Shown here one piece after another: positions 35,879 through 45,350 of a DNA stretch of 63,539 bases. Numbering within the stretch: the first letter of the stretch is position 1; each line of letters opens with the position of its first letter. The notes under the pieces are model-generated. The model was not told the origin of the DNA and made no database searches. It saw nothing but the letters and a program-made list of their open reading frames with translations. Made by a program: the position numbers and the translations under genes. Origin of the DNA: Flavobacterium tructae (GTDB taxonomy: Bacteria > Bacteroidota > Bacteroidia > Flavobacteriales > Flavobacteriaceae); assembly GCF_002217475.1 (NCBI RefSeq), contig NZ_MUHH01000046.1:1-63539 (forward strand), given 5' to 3'.

Positions 35879-37183
35879 ATGGAACTTATACTTCAGTTTC
35901 TTAAAACCCAATTTCAATTTCAGCTTGATACACTTTTTCAAGCCGAAAACCCAACTGCAAAACCTGTTTTAATTCAACTGGATTCCAACGGGTTTATCAA
36001 CGAATTTATCATTGAAAATAACCTCACCCAAACAGATACTCTCTTATTGGGATTAGCTCTTGTACACCATATCAAACCTGACTTTTTAAGTTCGATTATT
36101 GCGGAATATTTACCCAACGGAGGAGAACTACCCGAATTTGGAGGTGTAAAATCAAAAAACCACCGTGGTATTTTACCAACAGGCGAAACCGCTCAGTTTC
36201 TGATAGCGGGAAATGATCTTGACGCCCGAATTTCTTTCTATAATTACCTGCACAATCAATCCTTTCTTTATCAAAAAAGAATTATTAAAATAGAATCTGT
36301 TCCAAATGGAGAACCTAAACTGAGTGGTTTACTGATTCTTGAAGACGAATACATCGAAAAATTCATCACCGGAAAAATCCTAAAACCTCAGCTTAGCAGC
36401 ATTTTCCCTGCTCAGCTAATTGAAACCGCATTAGACTGGGGTGATCTTGTCCTCAATTCTTCGACTTTAAATCAAATTAAAGAAATAGAAACCTGGCTTA
36501 AATTTAATGAGATTCTGCTCCACGAATGGAACATGAAAGCCACAATTAAACCAGGTTTCAGAGTCATGTTTTATGGTGCACCGGGAACCGGGAAAACTCT
36601 TACGGCCTCACTTCTTGGAAAATATACACAGAGAGATGTCTACCGAATTGACTTGTCTATGGTGATTTCGAAATACATTGGCGAAACCGAAAAAAATCTG
36701 TCCTCCCTTTTTGACAAAGCAGCCGATAAAGACTGGATTCTCTTTTTTGACGAAGCCGATGCCGTTTTCGGAAAAAGAACTAATGTAAGAGATGCTCATG
36801 ATAAATACGCCAATCAGGAAGTGTCGTACCTGCTGCAGCGTATCGAGAATCATCCGGGTTTAGTTATTCTGGCTTCTAATTTTAAGACCAATATTGACAC
36901 AGCCTTTACCCGAAGATTTCAATCCATAATCGAATTCGAGGTACCTTCTTCCCGTGAACGTTTACAACTTTGGGAGAACAACCTGCCTAAAGGAATCAAA
37001 ATTGCTGAAGATGTAAACCTTAGTGAGATTTCAAAAAAATACGAGATTACCGGTGCTAATATTGTAAACATTATTCAATATGCCTGTCTGCGAACATTAG
37101 AAGATCAAAACGAAAATATTAATCTACATCATCTTCTTCAAGGGATTAAAAAAGAATATGTCAAAGAAGGCAAAATGATGTAA
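35879..37183 (+). CDS. eCIS AAA+ ATPase (Pvc15/Afp15-like)
   Basis: A 434-aa AAA+ protein that closes the eCIS operon. Walker A is GAPGTGKT (residues 233-240) and Walker B is WILFFDEADAVFG with D291-E292. Sensor 1 is VILASN, and DTAFTRRF contains the arginine finger. The N-terminal 200 residues form the family-specific domain. Pvc15/Afp15-type ATPases are conserved in eCIS loci and are needed for assembly and cargo loading in Photorhabdus PVCs, which makes this a marker that the locus is complete. It is separated by 53 bp from the SUKH-like gene and ends 27 bp before the convergent thioredoxin gene. Confidence 0.93.
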   Translation: MELILQFLKTQFQFQLDTLFQAENPTAKPVLIQLDSNGFINEFIIENNLTQTDTLLLGLALVHHIKPDFLSSIIAEYLPNGGELPEFGGVKSKNHRGILPTGETAQFLIAGNDLDARISFYNYLHNQSFLYQKRIIKIESVPNGEPKLSGLLILEDEYIEKFITGKILKPQLSSIFPAQLIETALDWGDLVLNSSTLNQIKEIETWLKFNEILLHEWNMKATIKPGFRVMFYGAPGTGKTLTASLLGKYTQRDVYRIDLSMVISKYIGETEKNLSSLFDKAADKDWILFFDEADAVFGKRTNVRDAHDKYANQEVSYLLQRIENHPGLVILASNFKTNIDTAFTRRFQSIIEFEVPSSRERLQLWENNLPKGIKIAEDVNLSEISKKYEITGANIVNIIQYACLRTLEDQNENINLHHLLQGIKKEYVKEGKMM

Positions 37184-37210
37184 GCTAACCTTCTCTACTT
37201 ACGAAATAAA

Positions 37211-38242
37211 CTAGCGAACACCAGCTTCTTTTAACCAGTTTTTTAATCCTTCATCTGATGGTCTTGGGGCATTTGGATCTACAATATTGCCTTGCGGATC
37301 TATCAGGATGAATCTTGGGATGCCACTTACTTCATAGGCAGCCTCAAAAGAAGTATCACCATTAGCAAACAATTGTACACCCGTTAATTGAAGATCTCCC
37401 ACCATTTTTTTCCATTTATCATGATCTTTTACGCGATCAGTCGAAATACTGACAAATACAATATTCTGATTATGAAATTCTTTTTCAACAGTTTTAAGAA
37501 AAGGAATTTCTTTTTTACACGGCCCACACCAGGTGGCCCATAGATCAATATAAACAAACTTACCTTTAAAATCGTCCAGAGAAGTTTTGGAGCCGTCAAA
37601 ATTCTCATAATTGAAGAATTTTGGCGAAACTTTTCCTTTTGGAAGAATTTCCTCCTGGTGTTTTTTTAGGTTGGTAGTTTTGTTATATCTGGCGACACAA
37701 CTTTTTCTGAATTCTTCGGAATCCTTTTTTTCAAACGCAATGAAAGAAGCATCCAGTCCTTTGGTCTCCGCAATAAGTTTTTGATAACCCGCCACAATTT
37801 CATCTATTTTGGTGATAAATTCATCTTTCTCTAATTTAAAAATAGATTTATCAGCAGTCGCTTTTTCAGTATACAAGGCTTTCTTAAATAAATAGTTGTT
37901 AGGTATAGCTCCCTCCCCTTTGCACGTCATTGTTTCATCCCATTGTTTGGTGTCAAAAGTAATTTTCAAATTGTAACCATTTTTAAGATAAAAGAAACCT
38001 TGCTCTTTACCATCAAATAGTCCATAGTAACCTTCTTTTACGCTAAGTGTATCAGAAAAAGTCCCGTCTTTCTTAACGTTAATTTTTTTAAGTGGAGTTC
38101 TGTTCTTAAAAACAAGCAAAGAATCTGAATTTTTATCTGTAATTTTTCCGGACAAAGTCACATAGTCTTTTGTGCTTTTCTGTGCAAAACAATTTAAACT
38201 AAGAATAAGAATTATAATTCTTAAACAATACCATTTCTTCAT
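37211..38242 (-). CDS. TlpA/ResA-like thioredoxin-fold secreted protein with DUF4369-like N-terminus
   Basis: A 343-aa exported thiol-disulfide oxidoreductase. A signal peptide covers about the first 20 residues (LRIIILILSLNCFAQ). The N-terminal beta-domain (about 28-130; LSGKITDKNSDSLLVF, VKEGYYGLFDGKE) fits the DUF4369 domains common in Bacteroidota TlpA-like proteins. The thioredoxin domain begins near 205 and has the active site WATWCGPCKKE (WCGPC at 238-242) plus the cis-Pro loop SGIPRFILIDPQG. It reduces or isomerises disulfides in the periplasm. It is the last gene of the SusC-SusD-amidohydrolase operon on the minus strand, where TlpA-like proteins frequently accompany peptide or hydrolase systems. 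Confidence 0.88.
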   Translation of the reverse strand: MKKWYCLRIIILILSLNCFAQKSTKDYVTLSGKITDKNSDSLLVFKNRTPLKKINVKKDGTFSDTLSVKEGYYGLFDGKEQGFFYLKNGYNLKITFDTKQWDETMTCKGEGAIPNNYLFKKALYTEKATADKSIFKLEKDEFITKIDEIVAGYQKLIAETKGLDASFIAFEKKDSEEFRKSCVARYNKTTNLKKHQEEILPKGKVSPKFFNYENFDGSKTSLDDFKGKFVYIDLWATWCGPCKKEIPFLKTVEKEFHNQNIVFVSISTDRVKDHDKWKKMVGDLQLTGVQLFANGDTSFEAAYEVSGIPRFILIDPQGNIVDPNAPRPSDEGLKNWLKEAGVR

Positions 38243-38297
38243 TAGATTTTTCTTTTAAACTTTATTATACATTTCTTTTTTAAGGAGTTCCGGAAAA

Positions 38298-39540
38298 TTA
38301 TTCTTTCTTATAAATAATTCCGGACTTCACGGTCATAAAACCGTCTTTTAGATTTTCAATATTTTGTACAGGATCAGAATTGGTTATATAAAGATCTGCG
38401 CGTTTACCCACAGCTATGACACCTCTGTCTTCTACCCCAATGCTCTCTGCTCCAATTTTAGTAGCACTTATCAGAACATCTTTGTTGGTAAAACCACAGC
38501 TGTCTGTCAATATCTTTATCTCTTTGAATAACGGAACAATATTATCTTTTTCGAATAAATAAGGCCAATCTGTTCCTGTAGAAACCTTAACTCCAAGTTC
38601 ATGAGCTCTTTTAGTTATTTTCATCCCATCAAAAAGTTTATTGTTGTTTCCCATGTAATTGGTTGCATCCAGTATCACATTGTTTGCTTTCATCAGGAGT
38701 AACAACTTGTCCATTTTTGTAGTATCGATGGCTGGTATTTTTTTCGAGTGATCCATTTTCCCTGAAGAAAATCCATAGGGTATATCAAAGGCATGCGACA
38801 TCGAATTTACTTTGGCAGCAGCAACATCTGTTGGTGTGGCAGGGAATACTGCTGCATGGCTCCAACTCTGTAATCCCTGTTTTTTTTGCTTTTTTTACAA
38901 TCTTTCTAATCATGCGGGCACTTAAATCATTATATATCTTTATTCCGGTTACACCTGCCCCTTTTGCTTCTGCCACGACCATTTTAATATTTGTGGTATC
39001 AGTAATAGTACGTTGCCATGGGGTATCTTTTTCTGTAGTATACTTTCTCATCGAATTAAAATAATCTGGTCCTGCAAACTGAGCTGCATAAAAAATGGAA
39101 GGCGCCGGCAGTTGATTCAGGGTACTCACTTGTTTGTAATCCGCAAGAATAATTGCATTTCCTGTCATATCCCTAACCGTTGTTATACCGGCATAAATCA
39201 TTTTAGAAAGCTGATCCTCCATGTATTTAGTACTCTTTTCTCTAGTGAGATTAGGAGCTGTTGCCAGATGAACGTGTGCATCTATTAATCCGGGCATAAC
39301 ATATTTTCCGGTGATATCAATTATTGTTGCTCCGGGATACTCGCTAAAATTATCAGTATACAAGATATCAGCAATTTGATTCCCTTTAATAATGATACTG
39401 CCTGTCTTTAAGTCAAATTTATCGTCAAAAACAAATCCGTTCTTCAGTATTGTTACTTTTATGTTTACCTCCTTTTGTGAGTACCCGATTATTAGGTTAA
39501 ATGCCGAAAACAAAAAGATTAGAACCAGTTTTTTTTGCAT
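38298..39540 (-). pseudogene. Amidohydrolase, interrupted by a one-base frameshift
   Basis: Two overlapping reading frames together make one exported metal-dependent amidohydrolase (imidazolonepropionase/prolidase-like). The first part (39540 to 38785) has a signal peptide (MQKKLVLIFLFSAFNLIIGY), the metal motif GLIDAHVHLA and the TGIKIYNDL strand with the bridging lysine. Its frame then runs into an unrelated tail. The second frame (reading from about 38880 to 38298) supplies WSHAAVFPA, SMSHAF, STGTDWP and GKRADLYI, the remaining metal-ligand His and Asp residues. The break lies in a run of eight A (coding strand; plus-strand positions 38880-38887). Seven A would give a single protein of about 413 aa. 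Either a true mutation, a sequencing error or a slippage site. Located between SusD and a TlpA-like gene. Confidence 0.85.
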
Positions 39541-39571
39541 ACAAGAGAGTTTTTATAATATTGATAATAGA

Positions 39572-40972
39572 TTAATACCCCGGATTTTGTGCAATGCCGG
39601 AACGATCAATTTCAGTCTGCGGGATAGGCAATGCAAATCGATTAGCATTCGCTGATAAACCGGTACCATCTGCTCTTTTAAAGCCTAATCCAAGTCTTTT
39701 AAGATCGGTAAATCTAAAGCCTTCAAAGGCTAATTCTCTTCTTCTCTCGTTTAAAACTTCTTTACCCAGATCAGCTCCAGAGTAATCTCCTAACCCTCTG
39801 GCATTTCTCAATTTATTGAGGTTAATTAATGCTGATGCATTGTCACTACCCCGTAAGTACGATTCTGCCAATATTAAGTATAGTTCTGGTACTCTCATTA
39901 GTTTTAAATCTATATTACCGGGATCTGATGCCGAGGCATTTGTTGTTCGGGTTCCTGCTTGTTTTTTAGGATAATAACTGTTTGCGATAGTAGGATGATT
40001 TTTAAAATATACTGTAAATCGTAAATCTTTAGTTTTATCGTAAAGATTGATTAAATCGGTCGATACTAAATAAGGATAACTTGAAAGAACCGGTATGGCA
40101 AAAAGTGCCGCATTTTGTCCCATTTCAGTATTTTCAAAACGTATTCTGAAAATAATTTCACCGGAATCATCCTTATCCCATTCCTTTTGCAAAGCAGCCA
40201 GTGTGTTATCTAATTTATATCTGGCATCTGTTAATGCCAGATTACTGTATACAATTGCATTTTTGTAATCAGCTGTCTCATGACATACGCGGGCGGCTAA
40301 TGCATAAATAGCCGTCTTAGAAATTCTATAGGAGTTAACTGTATTGGTAGTTAAAGCTGCCGCTTCATTCAAGTCGGCCTGAATAAACTGAATTACTTCA
40401 GCTGTAGTGTTTCTGGGTTTTACATCTAATAATTTATCTGTTTCAAATCGATAAGGTACTGACAAAGCCTTTTTATCAATAGTATAAGCAGGAGAATAAA
40501 AGCGGTATAAATTGTAATACAATAGGGCTCTAATACCTAACGCTTCTCCCAAGAAAGCATTTTTATTAGGTAGCGAACTGGCTCTTGCCATTTTTATAAT
40601 CGTATTCACACTATTAATGGCCTGATAGGAAATTCTCCAAAATCCCTCCACATTACCGGTTGTACTATTGTATGCCAGTGGATAGATGTTCCCTGAACTG
40701 TTATCAAAACTGAAGTCTTTTGAATTTGAAGAACCTAAAAGATCGTCACTAATAGCTTCCGGAATAGTATAAATTCCAAAATAATACCCGTAGAAATCTT
40801 GTTTCATAACGGCGTAAACGCCGTCTAAGGCACTTCTAAAACCGCCTTCTGTCTGAAAAAGTGTTTCCGGAGCCAATTGATCCAGAGGTTCTTTGTTGAT
40901 AATATCATTAGAGCAGCTGCTAAAAAAAGTAACTATCACTGCCGAAAAAAATAATTTTATATTTGTCTTCAT
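39572..40972 (-). CDS. SusD/RagB family nutrient-binding outer-membrane lipoprotein
   Basis: A 466-aa surface lipoprotein that pairs with the SusC-like receptor to capture substrate. The lipobox TFFSSCSND lies near residue 19, followed by EPLDQLAPETLFQTEGGFRS, the typical SusD opening with DQL and ALDGVYA. Alpha-helical TPR-like regions follow. The C-terminal signature LNKLRNARGLGDY and ERRRELAFEGFRFTDLKRLG is diagnostic of the SusD/RagB family. It lies 98 bp downstream of SusC and 31 bp upstream of the amidohydrolase. The substrate is not given by the sequence; the hydrolytic neighbours are an amidohydrolase and a thioredoxin, with no glycoside hydrolase, so a peptide or amide compound is more likely than a glycan. 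Confidence 0.95.
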   Translation of the reverse strand: MKTNIKLFFSAVIVTFFSSCSNDIINKEPLDQLAPETLFQTEGGFRSALDGVYAVMKQDFYGYYFGIYTIPEAISDDLLGSSNSKDFSFDNSSGNIYPLAYNSTTGNVEGFWRISYQAINSVNTIIKMARASSLPNKNAFLGEALGIRALLYYNLYRFYSPAYTIDKKALSVPYRFETDKLLDVKPRNTTAEVIQFIQADLNEAAALTTNTVNSYRISKTAIYALAARVCHETADYKNAIVYSNLALTDARYKLDNTLAALQKEWDKDDSGEIIFRIRFENTEMGQNAALFAIPVLSSYPYLVSTDLINLYDKTKDLRFTVYFKNHPTIANSYYPKKQAGTRTTNASASDPGNIDLKLMRVPELYLILAESYLRGSDNASALINLNKLRNARGLGDYSGADLGKEVLNERRRELAFEGFRFTDLKRLGLGFKRADGTGLSANANRFALPIPQTEIDRSGIAQNPGY

Positions 40973-41070
40973 ATGTTGTTCTTCATTTTTTTTCTGTTGA
41001 ATAAATATTCTTTTATCATTATTGTTAGCGGATAAGCTTTTATAACAATATATTTTGTGTGTTGTTTTTA

Positions 41071-44000
41071 TTAGAAACTAGCATTAAGTCCCAGAGAATA
41101 TGCTCTCACAATGGATGAAGAAAGTCCAATGCCTCCAGCCGCAGTGGCATATTCCGGATCAATATAGGTTACAGCCGTTTTGGTAAAAAGATTTTGTCCC
41201 TGAACATAAATTCTAAGATTTTCAATCCCCGTTTTCTCTAAAACACTTTTCTGAAGTGTATATCCCAGAGCAACGTTTTTCAATTTAATATAACTGGCAT
41301 TCTCTAAAAACTGAGTAGAATATCTGTAATCTGATTCCAGTAATGCATTAGGATTGGCTGTATTCACCTGTCTTACAGCTATATTTGACTGATCTCCCGG
41401 ATTTTTCCACGCATTAAGCACAGCTGTACTTTGATTATACCCCGGATTGTTATATAAGTTATAGATTCCTTCATTCAAAACATAATGACCTCCTGCATAA
41501 GAGATCAAAACTGAAAGGTCAAGTTGTTTGTATCTGAACGTATTGGTTAAACCTCCATAATATTTAGGCATAGCAGTTTTGTTGCTAACTTGTCTCATAG
41601 TAGTAATTGCTGTTAGGTTGCTTGTTGTTTTATTGGTATTGTAATCCACTAGCGTTCCATCCTGAGTTCTGTACTGATTAAAACCCGTGACCGGATTTAC
41701 ACCAGCCCAATCTGCAATATAAAAAGATCGTATAGCACTTCCTTCCTGGAATACGGTAGATCCCGAATTAGAAAGAATATCCTTTTTGTCTGACAAGGCC
41801 AAAACGGTTCCCTTGTTCAATGCAATATTAAAATCAGTAGTCCAGTTAAAATCTTTGCCTTTTAAATTTACCGTGTGAAGACTAATCTCAACGCCTTCAT
41901 TTCTAAAATTTCCGATATTAGAGATCAACTCTTTAAAACCTGAAGTTAACGGAATTGGCTTATTATTTAATAGATCTCTGGTATCTCTAATATAATAATC
42001 AACAGTTCCGGAAATACGATTATTAAACAATCCGTAATCGATACCAAAGTTCTTATTATAATTCTTTTCCCAAGTTAAATTTGGATTTTCTCCCCGTGAC
42101 AGATATGGCACGGTACTACCTGCATAAATGTTTTGACTAGAGTAACTATATAAGGATTGGGAAGCAAAATCTCCAATAAAGTCATTTCCGGAAGTACCAA
42201 TACTGGCTCGTAATTTTAAAGAACTAATCGTTTTATTATCTTGAAATAAATCTTTATGAGCATTCCATGAAGTACCTAAAGACCAGAAATTTGCATATTT
42301 GTTGTTCGCTCCAAAACGGGAAGAACCATCTCTTCTAAAAGATAATGACAGGTTATAAGTGTTATCAAAGTTATAATTTAGTCGTGAAAAATAGGACAAC
42401 GAACCCGCTTGTGATTTTTGTTGTGTAACTGAAGTGACGTTTTTTGCCGCACTCACTATTTGTATGGCATCGGAGTTAAAAGTATTAGCCAAAATATTAA
42501 GACTATTGGTTTCGTATTCATTAACTTCATTGCCCAGTACCAAATCAAAACTATGTTTTAGAAACTTCTTTGCTATAGTAGCCGTTACTGTTCCCGTATA
42601 ATTATTATTATCACCATTAGTAATACTTAATGTTCCCCCTTTTACAATTACATTTTCATAATTACTGTTCTTTGAGTTGTTATAGTTAGCCCCTAAAACC
42701 CCATTCAGAATCAGCCATTTGAAAGGTGTATAAGTTAAATTTACGCTTCCTCCAATATTTTTTCGAATGGCATTTGTATTTGTATTCTCTCTGATAAATA
42801 ATGGATTGTATGAAACTCCGGAAGAACTGGCAATATCCAGAAGTCTTAACGGATTTCCTTTATCATCACGGACAGTTAACCAAGGATTTAGTAAGAATGA
42901 ATTTGAAAAAGGAGATCCAACGGTGCGTCCGTCCTGCTCATTTACATTACTAAAGTTTCCTGAAAATCCTACTTTTAATTTCTTTCCCAAATCAAGGTCA
43001 ACACGAGTTGATGCGGTATATCTCTTATAATGACCGCCAAAAATATTATTGACATTATTATACGTTACAGAAGTATAATAATTGGCTTTATCTGAACCTC
43101 CGGAAAAAGAGATATCATTTTCCCTATTTATTTCATTCTTTAAAAGCAAATCTGCCCAATTTACGTTATTACCTAATGCTCTTCTGCTTTGAAGTAATGC
43201 CGGATTTGCTTTGTAATAACCCATTGACTCTTCAAAATCTAATTTTTGGGATCCATTCATTAAACTGTTCGTAAAGGATTGATCAGCTGTTTTAATACCA
43301 AGTCTTGTGTTAAAAGTCACCTGTAATTTGCTGTTTCTATTTCCTCTTTTTGTAGTTATCATTATCACTCCATTGGTTCCTTTAGATCCGTAAATAGAGG
43401 TTGATGCCGCATCTTTTAAAACACTAATCTCCTGTATGCCTGCAGCATTTAAGGCAAAAGCACCTAATCCTGATCTGGGCATCTGCACACCATCTACAAC
43501 TATCAGAGGGTCTGTGCTGGCGCTTATCGAACCAATACCTCTTAGCAAAATCGAAGGTGGTGCATCCGGCGACATAAAGCTCTCCTGAACAAACAAGCCC
43601 GGAACGACTCCAATAAGAGCATCTGCAAAAGATACATTTTGCGTATTCTTTAATACTTTGGTATCCAATTTTGTTACAGCTCCTGTAATTTTGTCGCGAG
43701 ACATCTTGCCATAACCTACCAGAACAAGCTCATCCAGTTTATTGGTACTGGGTTCAAGAATAACATTAAGTAAAACCTGATTGGTAATCTTAATCGTTTT
43801 AGTTTCAAAACCTACAAAACTAAAACTTACTACATCACCTTCATTTACAGCAATTTCATATTTACCATCAAAATTAGTAACTGTTCCCTGTTTACTGCCG
43901 TTTACTGAAACTGTTACTCCGGTCAAAGGCATGCCTTTATTGTCTTTTACGACACCCTGAATCTTCTTCTGGTCTGCACTTTTTCCAATAAGGCCATAAA

Positions 44001-44160
44001 GGGGAAGCTTTTTTGAAATTTTAATATTCCGATCATAGTTTCCGGATTGAGCATCGCATATTGAAGCAATAATTAAAAATGCGGTTAGTTTAACCTTCAA
44101 AGTTTGTTTTAAATAAAATAGAGATGCCGTTCGGGCTTTCATTATAGTCATTTTCTTCAT
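41071..44160 (-). CDS. SusC/RagA family TonB-dependent outer-membrane receptor
   Basis: A 1029-aa TonB-dependent transporter. An N-terminal signal/anchor region is followed by a carboxypeptidase-like regulatory domain (IQGVVKDNKGMPLTGVTVSV, about 66-140), the TonB-box/linker LDELVLVGYG, and the plug (about 160-270) with the SusC hallmark PDAPPSILLRGIGSIS...PLIVVDGVQ, EISVLKDAASTSIYGSKG and ANGVIMITTK-like segments. A long beta-barrel ends in the aromatic strand IVRAYSLGLNASF with C-terminal Phe. It is the first gene of the minus-strand uptake operon (SusC, SusD, amidohydrolase, TlpA-like). The barrel length fits the normal SusC range of about 1000 aa. Its 500-bp upstream spacer holds the promoter. 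Confidence 0.95.
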   Translation of the reverse strand: MKKMTIMKARTASLFYLKQTLKVKLTAFLIIASICDAQSGNYDRNIKISKKLPLYGLIGKSADQKKIQGVVKDNKGMPLTGVTVSVNGSKQGTVTNFDGKYEIAVNEGDVVSFSFVGFETKTIKITNQVLLNVILEPSTNKLDELVLVGYGKMSRDKITGAVTKLDTKVLKNTQNVSFADALIGVVPGLFVQESFMSPDAPPSILLRGIGSISASTDPLIVVDGVQMPRSGLGAFALNAAGIQEISVLKDAASTSIYGSKGTNGVIMITTKRGNRNSKLQVTFNTRLGIKTADQSFTNSLMNGSQKLDFEESMGYYKANPALLQSRRALGNNVNWADLLLKNEINRENDISFSGGSDKANYYTSVTYNNVNNIFGGHYKRYTASTRVDLDLGKKLKVGFSGNFSNVNEQDGRTVGSPFSNSFLLNPWLTVRDDKGNPLRLLDIASSSGVSYNPLFIRENTNTNAIRKNIGGSVNLTYTPFKWLILNGVLGANYNNSKNSNYENVIVKGGTLSITNGDNNNYTGTVTATIAKKFLKHSFDLVLGNEVNEYETNSLNILANTFNSDAIQIVSAAKNVTSVTQQKSQAGSLSYFSRLNYNFDNTYNLSLSFRRDGSSRFGANNKYANFWSLGTSWNAHKDLFQDNKTISSLKLRASIGTSGNDFIGDFASQSLYSYSSQNIYAGSTVPYLSRGENPNLTWEKNYNKNFGIDYGLFNNRISGTVDYYIRDTRDLLNNKPIPLTSGFKELISNIGNFRNEGVEISLHTVNLKGKDFNWTTDFNIALNKGTVLALSDKKDILSNSGSTVFQEGSAIRSFYIADWAGVNPVTGFNQYRTQDGTLVDYNTNKTTSNLTAITTMRQVSNKTAMPKYYGGLTNTFRYKQLDLSVLISYAGGHYVLNEGIYNLYNNPGYNQSTAVLNAWKNPGDQSNIAVRQVNTANPNALLESDYRYSTQFLENASYIKLKNVALGYTLQKSVLEKTGIENLRIYVQGQNLFTKTAVTYIDPEYATAAGGIGLSSSIVRAYSLGLNASF

Positions 44161-44660
44161 ACTATATACAATTAATGGTTTTGGTTAGTCAGGGAAATTG
44201 ATCGTATAAGAATAAAAGAATCTTTTAAGTTCTTTCTTCTTATTATCTTAAAACAAAAGTTGTGGTATTTAAATAGCAAATGCCATTATACAATTCGAAC
44301 AAATACTGTAAATAAATTGCATTTTGGTTTCTTAATGTATCAACAAAAAATTGGGGTATAGTTTCCTGCTAAAGTGGTATTTTCAGGGTGTTGTGGCAAC
44401 AATTACTATTCTTCACAAAGAAAAAAAATTGATGGCGTACAAAAATTTTGTTTTTATGACTTTTTCTCTTCGTAATTGTACCAAATGTATAGGATAAAAT
44501 CCCGAGATTAATTTCAAAAGAAACAACTGGTATCCCCCAAGAAACAATCGGTGTATTCTTACAAATAAAAGCATAAAAAAACCTGTGAATTTGGTTCACA
44601 GGTTTTAAGATTAATTGTTGTTCGTTTATATAAAGTGCCTCAATTGTAGTTTTCAGACCA
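44161..44660. other. Spacer upstream of susC-like gene and downstream of LytTR gene
   Basis: About 500 bp without a convincing gene. It holds the terminator of the LytTR operon (44577-44606). A near-perfect palindrome AAAAGA-A-TCTTTT lies at 44214-44226 about 55 bp upstream of the SusC start, possibly an operator. On the minus strand, TACATTTG (44482-44489) fits the Bacteroidota -7 box but lacks a well-spaced -33 element. Confidence 0.5.
44577..44606 (-). terminator. Rho-independent terminator of the LytTR/LytS operon
   Basis: AACCTGTGAA and TTCACAGGTT form a 10-bp stem with a five-base loop; on the minus strand it is followed by a run of six T. It lies about 55 bp past the stop of the response regulator gene, in the right orientation. 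Confidence 0.8.
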
Positions 44661-45350
44661 TTAACTCAGCCAGTCACTCACCAGTTTCCGATAAGTTTCC
44701 CCAATAGGAAGCTGTTCCCCACTGGTCAATTGTATCTGATTGCCTTCGATTACTTTTATTTTACTTTTTGGAATAATGTACGATCGATGAATACGAACAA
44801 ATTGATTTAGGGGAAGTTTTTCGAGTATATCTTTCATGTTTTCCAAAACCATAATTTTTTCGCCTTTGGTGTGAATCCTGATGTAGTCTTTAAGTCCTTC
44901 AATATAAAGAATATTTTCGGTGGCTATTTTATGATGCTTTCTATCAGCTTTTACAAACAGAAAATCATCGGTTTGCTGATTTTGCATGGTTTCCTGCCAG
45001 CGGATAAATTTCTCAACACTCTGATAAAAACGATTAAAAACGATTGGTTTGAGTAAATAATCTATAACATGAAACTGAAAAACATCTAAAGCATAATCCG
45101 GATACGCAGAGGTGATGATGAAATTGTGCTTCTGATTGAACATCTGCATCAATTCTATTCCGGTTAATTGTGGCATCTGAATGTCGATAAACACCAGATC
45201 AACAACTTCATTATTTAAGATTTCAATGGCTTTAAAAACATCTGAATCAGCATATAAAACATTTAATCTCGGGACCTTAGAAGCATAGTCGGCCATTAGT
45301 TTTACTGCAAAAGGTTCGTCGTCTAATATAATACAATTTATTTTTTTCAT
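44661..45350 (-). CDS. LytTR-family response regulator
   Basis: A 229-aa two-component regulator. The receiver domain (1-120) has the acidic pair IILDDEPFAV, the phospho-acceptor in VDLVFIDIQMPQLTG (Asp near residue 55) and the conserved Lys in YLLKPIVF. The LytTR DNA-binding domain (about 130-229) shows HHKIATENILYIEGLKDYI, then IRIHRSYIIPKSKI and LPIGETYRKLV. It is cotranscribed with the upstream kinase, with a 4-bp overlap. The divergent neighbour is an outer-membrane beta-barrel protein, a common target of such pairs in Bacteroidota, but targets are not shown by the sequence. Confidence 0.93.
   Translation of the reverse strand: MKKINCIILDDEPFAVKLMADYASKVPRLNVLYADSDVFKAIEILNNEVVDLVFIDIQMPQLTGIELMQMFNQKHNFIITSAYPDYALDVFQFHVIDYLLKPIVFNRFYQSVEKFIRWQETMQNQQTDDFLFVKADRKHHKIATENILYIEGLKDYIRIHTKGEKIMVLENMKDILEKLPLNQFVRIHRSYIIPKSKIKVIEGNQIQLTSGEQLPIGETYRKLVSDWLS

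Noticed and set aside
4658..37183. Prophage or R-type pyocin
   Set aside because: No head, portal, terminase, integrase or lysis genes; the AAA+ ATPase, DUF4157 and cap proteins are marks of an eCIS instead.
37184..37210. Terminator between the ATPase and TlpA-like genes
   Set aside because: Only 27 bp and no stem; the end of the convergent transcripts is not visible here.
44369..44599. A 76-aa minus-strand ORF in the susC upstream region
   Set aside because: Covers the LytTR terminator hairpin and has a random-like composition.
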